Shown: positions 5,885-8,937 of the stretch, in pieces | Layout: each line of letters begins with the position of its first letter | Position numbering within the stretch: position 1 is the stretch's first letter | NCBI GenBank assembly: GCA_031284675.1 | Contig: JAITXQ010000040.1 | Span: forward strand, 1 to 8,937 | Source: Rickettsiales bacterium | Lineage (GTDB): Bacteria > Pseudomonadota > Alphaproteobacteria > Rickettsiales > Anaplasmataceae | Direction: 5' to 3' | Length of the DNA stretch: 8,937 nt | Position numbers and translations under genes: made by a program | The notes under the pieces: model-generated | Databases searched by the model: none | Seen by the model: the letters and a program-made list of their open reading frames with translations, nothing else | What the model was told of the DNA's origin: nothing

Positions 5885-7369
5885 ATGAATATAGCATTAA
5901 AATATCGTCCTAGTAGCTTCAAAGATCTAGTAGGCCAAGATATATTAGTGCGTATATTAGAAAATGCTTTTACTCTAAACAAAATCCCACAATCTATACT
6001 GCTCTCTGGTAGTAGTGGAGTTGGGAAAACTACCACTGCAAGGATAATAGCTTTATGTTTAAATTGTTCCCTAGGACCAACTTTTGAGCCTTGTGGATCA
6101 TGTGAAAATTGTCTAGCGATAAAAAGCTCAAGTCATCCAGATGTTATCGAAATTGATGCAGCAAGTCACACTAGCATTGATGATATTAAAGTAATCCTAG
6201 GAGATATTTGCTATTCACCTATAAGCTCTAAATTCAAAGTCTACATTATAGATGAAGTACACATGTTATCTAACAGTGCATTTAACGCATTACTTAAAAC
6301 CCTAGAAGAGCCACCATCCAGTGTGAAGTTCATTTTGGCAACTACAGAAATAAAAAAAATACCAATAACTATTATTGCACGTTGTCAAAGGTTTGATTTG
6401 CACAACGTTCCTATAGCTAAAATAGTAGAGCGTTTAAATGATGTTGCGCAAAAAGAGAATTACTCCATTGAAAAGGGAGCATCAGAATTAATTGCACACC
6501 ACTCTGGAAATTCAATGCGTAACGCCTTGTTTTTGATGAATCAGGCGGTGCTATATAGCAAAGATGGTACAATATCCACTACAAATGTGATAGACATACT
6601 TGGCTTAGTGGATAAAGATATTATATTTGATCTATTAGAAGCAATATTGGGCGGTGATGTACAAAAAGCGCTAATGGTATTTGACAAGGTAGTAGAGACA
6701 GCAAACCCACTTAATATTTTTGAAGACCTGTTGCAAACAATCCAGTTAGTATGCCGTTTTTTAATTACGAAAGAGATTGATAGTGCAGTTGCAGAGTATG
6801 AAAAGAATAGGATAAGAGATTTAAGTATAAAGAAGCCTTTAATATTTTTTTCGAGATTGTGGAAGGTGTTGCTCAAAGGAATTCAAGATATAAAAGCTTC
6901 AACATGCAATGATGTTGCTGCTGAAATGATGTTAATTAGCCTCTGTTATCTTTCTGATCTGCCTTCTCCGGAACAGGTGGTCAAAAAAATTCTTTCGCAG
7001 AATTTACAGCAAAGGAATACGCGCAATGCAGAGAACGCACAGCAACAAAATTATGATTTTGACAAGGTTTTGCAATTATTAAGGCAGAGTAACCAAATTT
7101 ATCTTTACAAACAGCTGTGTAGTAATCTACAATTAATAGATTGTAAGCCTGGATATTTAAAATTGAAAGCTGTATCTAAGTTGGATAGTAATTTTTGTAA
7201 TGACTTAAAAAATTACTTAAATCAAGCTACTAGGCAGGAGTGGGTTGTTACAATTGATGTGAATTATATAAACAGGGAAGTGAGTAATTTAAATTATGCA
7301 CCTGCAGTCAGAGATATACTTGACACGTTTAAAGGTGCAAAAGTAGTTAATATAGAAAATAGGGAGTAA
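5885..7369 (+). CDS. dnaX: DNA polymerase III subunit gamma/tau (clamp loader)
   Basis: The motor subunit of the clamp loader, which loads the beta clamp for replication. The chosen 494-residue reading begins MNIALKYRPSSFKDLVGQ, the conserved DnaX N-terminus. Motifs in order: Walker A GSSGVGKTT (42-50), zinc cysteines C61, C70, C73 and C76 with E. coli spacing, Walker B IIDEVH (121-126), sensor 1 LATTE (151-155), the SRC-like ARCQRF (165-170) and sensor 2 GNSMR (208-212). Domain III ends near residue 365, followed by a Gln/Asn-rich linker and a divergent domain of about 110 residues. The tail is far shorter than in E. coli tau (643 residues). The frame opens at a TTG at 5843, but that lies in the SRP RNA and adds no conserved residues; GAGG at 5879-5882 is a close, weak ribosome site. 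ybaB follows after three bases. Confidence 0.95.
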   Translation: MNIALKYRPSSFKDLVGQDILVRILENAFTLNKIPQSILLSGSSGVGKTTTARIIALCLNCSLGPTFEPCGSCENCLAIKSSSHPDVIEIDAASHTSIDDIKVILGDICYSPISSKFKVYIIDEVHMLSNSAFNALLKTLEEPPSSVKFILATTEIKKIPITIIARCQRFDLHNVPIAKIVERLNDVAQKENYSIEKGASELIAHHSGNSMRNALFLMNQAVLYSKDGTISTTNVIDILGLVDKDIIFDLLEAILGGDVQKALMVFDKVVETANPLNIFEDLLQTIQLVCRFLITKEIDSAVAEYEKNRIRDLSIKKPLIFFSRLWKVLLKGIQDIKASTCNDVAAEMMLISLCYLSDLPSPEQVVKKILSQNLQQRNTRNAENAQQQNYDFDKVLQLLRQSNQIYLYKQLCSNLQLIDCKPGYLKLKAVSKLDSNFCNDLKNYLNQATRQEWVVTIDVNYINREVSNLNYAPAVRDILDTFKGAKVVNIENRE

Positions 7370-7372
7370 GTT

Positions 7373-7705
7373 GTGGATTTTAGTCAAATAATGAAGCAAG
7401 CGCAAGAGATGCAAAAAAAGCTTGCAGAAGCTCAAGAAAAATATATTGGAAAAGAGTTTCAAGGTATTTCTGGTGGCGGCAAAGTTTCTGTGTTAGTGGA
7501 AGTTATCAAAATAGGTAGTTATAAAGTTAAAAAGGTAAACATAGACTTAGAGCTTATGAGAAATGAGGAAAAAGATATAGTAGAGGATTTAGTGACAGCA
7601 GCATTTAATGATGCCATTAAAAAAGCAGAAGAAGATATGGCAAGTGCAACTTCTGATCTTGCAGGCATGATGGGTTTACCACCTGGATTTAAACTTCCCT
7701 TTTAA
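7373..7705 (+). CDS. YbaB/EbfC family nucleoid-associated DNA-binding protein
   Basis: Small dimeric DNA-binding protein of the nucleoid, usually encoded next to dnaX. The 110-residue protein shows the family pattern. An N-terminal helix (IMKQAQEMQKKLAEAQEK) leads into a beta region with SGGGKVSVLVE at about 33-43, then a helical segment (DLVTAAFNDAIKKAEEDM) and the Gly/Met-rich C-terminus (LAGMMGLPPGFKLPF). The start is a GTG at 7373, chosen because AGGGAG (7361-7366) lies six bases upstream, inside the last codons of dnaX. Only three bases separate the two genes, so they are surely co-transcribed. In many bacteria recR comes next; here it does not. Confidence 0.93.
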   Translation: MDFSQIMKQAQEMQKKLAEAQEKYIGKEFQGISGGGKVSVLVEVIKIGSYKVKKVNIDLELMRNEEKDIVEDLVTAAFNDAIKKAEEDMASATSDLAGMMGLPPGFKLPF

Positions 7706-7709
7706 ATTT

Positions 7710-7868
7710 ATTTCTGTATTATTAGCTAAATGTTTCTTTTCTAATATTTCTAACGCTAATGCTTTTTTATATAGTGCATCTACAATATTACGCAAAGATA
7801 GAAGAAGCTGCGATGGCGAAGACGATGCAGGAAGTAAAGAGGTATTAGGGCTAGTGAGAAAAGATTAA
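7710..7868 (+). pseudogene. possible gene remnant without a normal start codon
   Basis: Directly after ybaB, in another frame, an open reading runs to a TAA at 7866-7868. It reads as a hydrophobic, signal-peptide-like stretch (FISVLLAKCFF at about 7707-7739) followed by a polar tail ending VLGLVRKD. No ATG, GTG or TTG is available in frame; an ATT at 7710 is the nearest rare start, and the frame is closed by a TGA at 7668 inside ybaB. The secreted-protein look suggests a gene whose start or middle has been lost, but 50 codons could also be chance. I do not recognise it. Confidence 0.28.
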
Positions 7869-7969
7869 GAATAAAAAGTTGCGTAATGCTGTTTATTCAT
7901 TAATAAAGTCTTTACTTTCTCCTGAAAGTTAGTTAAAATGTGAAATATTTTGTGTTATTAAGTTAGCAC

Positions 7970-7998
7970 TTGACCTAGCTTTAGTTTTTACTTAAACT
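7970..7998 (+). promoter_or_regulatory. predicted sigma70 promoter of wsp
   Basis: TTGACC (7970-7975) and TAAACT (7993-7998) are separated by exactly 17 bases, giving a start near 8004-8006 and a leader of about 30 bases. A near-consensus -35 box and the good ribosome site fit the known high expression of wsp. Confidence 0.62.
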
Positions 7999-8005
7999 GC
8001 TAAAG
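7979..8005. repeat. imperfect palindrome overlapping the wsp -10 box and start point
   Basis: CTTTAGTTT (7979-7987) pairs with AAACT plus TAAAG (7994-7998 and 8001-8005), nine base pairs with a two-base bulge and a six-base loop. It covers the spacer, -10 box and expected start, the usual place for an operator. Confidence 0.5.
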
Positions 8006-8035
8006 TGGAATTTTAATTTTTTTACGAGGGCAATT

Positions 8036-8731
8036 ATGCATTATAAAAAGTTTTTTTCAGCAACCGCTTTAGTGACGTTGCTGAGTTTATCACACTCTGC
8101 TTTTTCTTCAGATCCTGTTGGGCCAATAGCTGATGAAGAAACTAGCTACTACGTTCGTTTGCAATACAACGGTGAATTTTTACCTTTCAAAACAAAGATT
8201 GATGGTATTGAGTATAAAAAAGGCACTGAAGCTCAAGATCTTTTGAAAGCTTCTTTTATGGCCGGTGGTGCTGCATTTGGTTACAAAATGGACGACATCA
8301 GAGTTGACATTGAAGGGCTCTATTCGCAACTAAGCAAAAATGATGTTGACAGTATAACAGTTAATCCAGCAAAGGTTGCAGATAAGTTAACAGTAATGTC
8401 AGGATTGGTTAACGTGTACTACGATGTAGCAATCGAAGATATGCCTATCACTCCATACGTTGGTGTTGGTGTTGGTGCAGCGTATATTAGCAATCCTGCA
8501 ACAGCACAAATTGTTGCGAATCAAAAGCATGGATTCGGTTTTGCTTATCAAGCAAAAGCTGGGGTTAGCTATCATGTAACTCCAGAAATCAAGCTTTATG
8601 CTGGAGCTCGTTATTTCGGTGCTTATGGTGCTAAATTCGATAAAAAAGATAATGAAACAGTTACTAAAGACACATATAAAGTCCTTTATAGCACTGTTGG
8701 TGCAGAAGCTGGAGTAGCGTTTAATTTCTAG
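8036..8731 (+). CDS. wsp: Wolbachia surface protein
   Basis: The major outer-membrane protein of Wolbachia, an eight-stranded beta-barrel type (surface antigen Msp4/OMP family) exposed to the host cell and widely used for strain typing. The 231-residue protein has a signal peptide (MHYKKFFSATALVTLLSLSH, cleavage near residues 22-25) and conserved blocks DEETSYYVRLQYNGEFLP (33-50), GLVNVYYDVAIEDMPITP (123-140), YVGVGVGAAYIS (141-152) and the terminal AGVAFNF ending in phenylalanine, the barrel-assembly signal. Four variable regions lie between them, at about 51-80, 96-122, 152-182 and 196-216. The first (KTKIDGIEYKKGTE) resembles supergroup B alleles. The gene has its own predicted promoter and a GAGGG ribosome site, appears intact, and is followed by palindromic repeats rather than by another plus-strand gene. 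Confidence 0.98.
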   Translation: MHYKKFFSATALVTLLSLSHSAFSSDPVGPIADEETSYYVRLQYNGEFLPFKTKIDGIEYKKGTEAQDLLKASFMAGGAAFGYKMDDIRVDIEGLYSQLSKNDVDSITVNPAKVADKLTVMSGLVNVYYDVAIEDMPITPYVGVGVGAAYISNPATAQIVANQKHGFGFAYQAKAGVSYHVTPEIKLYAGARYFGAYGAKFDKKDNETVTKDTYKVLYSTVGAEAGVAFNF

Positions 8732-8755
8732 TCTATTCCTGTGACTTTTCTTGTC

Positions 8756-8778
8756 ATCTCAGTGCGTGACACTGGGAT
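8756..8778. repeat. palindromic repeat, CAGTG-CACTG type
   Basis: ATCTCAGTG (8756-8764) pairs with CACTGGGAT (8770-8778), nine pairs including one G-U, around the loop CGTGA. The wording (GTCATC, CAGTGCGTGACACTGGGATC) matches a dispersed intergenic repeat that I recall from Wolbachia genomes. It starts 24 bases after the wsp stop and may stabilise or end the wsp mRNA, though no T-run follows. Confidence 0.7.
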
Positions 8779-8797
8779 CTAGAAAAAAGAAATGTGA

Positions 8798-8821
8798 ATT
8801 CCAGTGCCTTGGCACTGGAAT
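8798..8821. repeat. perfect palindromic repeat, 11-bp arms
   Basis: ATTCCAGTGCC and GGCACTGGAAT flank a two-base TT loop, the strongest hairpin downstream of wsp. It shares the CCAGTG/CACTGG core with the repeat about 20 bases before it, so the two may be parts of one composite element. No T-run follows on the plus strand. Confidence 0.8.
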
Positions 8822-8851
8822 GCATAAGTGTTGAAAGTATCACAAGTAGTA

Positions 8852-8937
8852 TCATAGAAGGTGGTTAACGGCATGTAAATCTCCTCCTGATAATAGAACA
8901 ATTGATCGTACAAAAGAATCATTAAGATCTAGTGTGA
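8852..8937 (-). CDS. possible 3' end of a minus-strand gene (partial)
   Basis: On the minus strand one frame is open from the window edge for 27 codons to a TGA at 8852-8854, reading in part NDSFVRSIVLLSGGDLHAVN. I do not recognise the family. The mix of residues looks protein-like, but 27 codons without a stop can occur by chance. If real, it converges on wsp and the palindromic repeats lie between the two 3' ends. Confidence 0.35.
   Translation of the reverse strand, partial: TLDLNDSFVRSIVLLSGGDLHAVNHLL

Larger units (their letters stand above)
7706..8035 (+). promoter_or_regulatory. ybaB-wsp intergenic region
   Basis: This 330-base spacer holds, in order: the possible remnant ending at 7868; a small perfect hairpin (ACTTTC 7914-7919, GAAAGT 7924-7929) without a T-run; the predicted wsp promoter; a palindrome over that promoter; and the wsp ribosome site GAGGG (8026-8030), five bases before the ATG. 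I see no other gene or RNA in it. Confidence 0.7.

Noticed and set aside
5812..6036. 74-codon minus-strand frame over the ffs/dnaX start
   Set aside because: It overlaps the SRP RNA and the DnaX Walker A region; no independent evidence.
6352..6359. A8 run in dnaX as a frameshift site
   Set aside because: It lies in the middle of the ATPase domain (codons around 157-158), where a shift would destroy the protein; the later A7 is better placed.
6541..6876. 111-codon minus-strand frame inside dnaX
   Set aside because: Antisense shadow; Ser/Ile/Phe-rich translation without motifs.
1..8937. tRNA, CRISPR array, transposase or phage genes
   Set aside because: No cloverleaf with a recognisable anticodon arm, no spaced direct repeats and no mobile-element protein was seen on either strand.

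Overview
The window is almost certainly from a Wolbachia chromosome (Alphaproteobacteria, Rickettsiales). Its last intact gene is wsp, the Wolbachia surface protein, recognisable from end to end. The base composition is AT-rich, and the other genes fit a reduced Rickettsiales genome. The Wsp variable regions look more like supergroup B alleles (wPip type) than wMel; that is a judgement from memory, without an alignment.

Layout. (1) Positions 17-2410, minus strand: an mlaC-like gene and folC, coupled by an ATGA overlap, followed by a short membrane-peptide gene that appears broken by one extra T. (2) Positions 2351-2600: two divergent promoters back to back. The plus-strand one drives a ~160-nt rod-shaped RNA that I call as a 6S RNA (ssrS) candidate. 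(3) Positions 2603-3822, plus strand: a Coq10-type START protein and a DsbA-family thiol oxidase. (4) Positions 3852-4388: a small conserved-looking hypothetical gene on the minus strand, then a very AT-rich spacer with two strong hairpins. (5) Positions 4389-5691: an O-methyltransferase and a glutathione S-transferase, tail to tail with one base between stop codons. (6) Positions 5762-7705: signal recognition particle RNA (ffs), dnaX and the YbaB/EbfC gene in one orientation, an order also known from Bacillus (scr-dnaX-yaaK), but without recR behind it. (7) Positions 7706-8035: a spacer with an apparent gene remnant and the wsp promoter. (8) Positions 8036-8731: wsp. (9) Positions 8732-8937: two palindromic repeats and the possible 3' end of a minus-strand gene cut by the window edge.

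How it fits together. Several products are housekeeping: folate polyglutamylation, ubiquinone handling, the replication clamp loader, a nucleoid-associated protein and protein targeting. Others serve the cell envelope: MlaC lipid shuttle, DsbA and Wsp. The MlaC-like protein has six cysteines after its signal peptide and lies close to dsbA, so it may be a DsbA client. The least conventional points are the two structured RNA genes (both overlapped by naive ORF starts), the frameshifted membrane peptide, a homopolymer at the dnaX gamma/tau boundary, and a palindrome over the wsp promoter. I did not find a clearly new multi-gene system.
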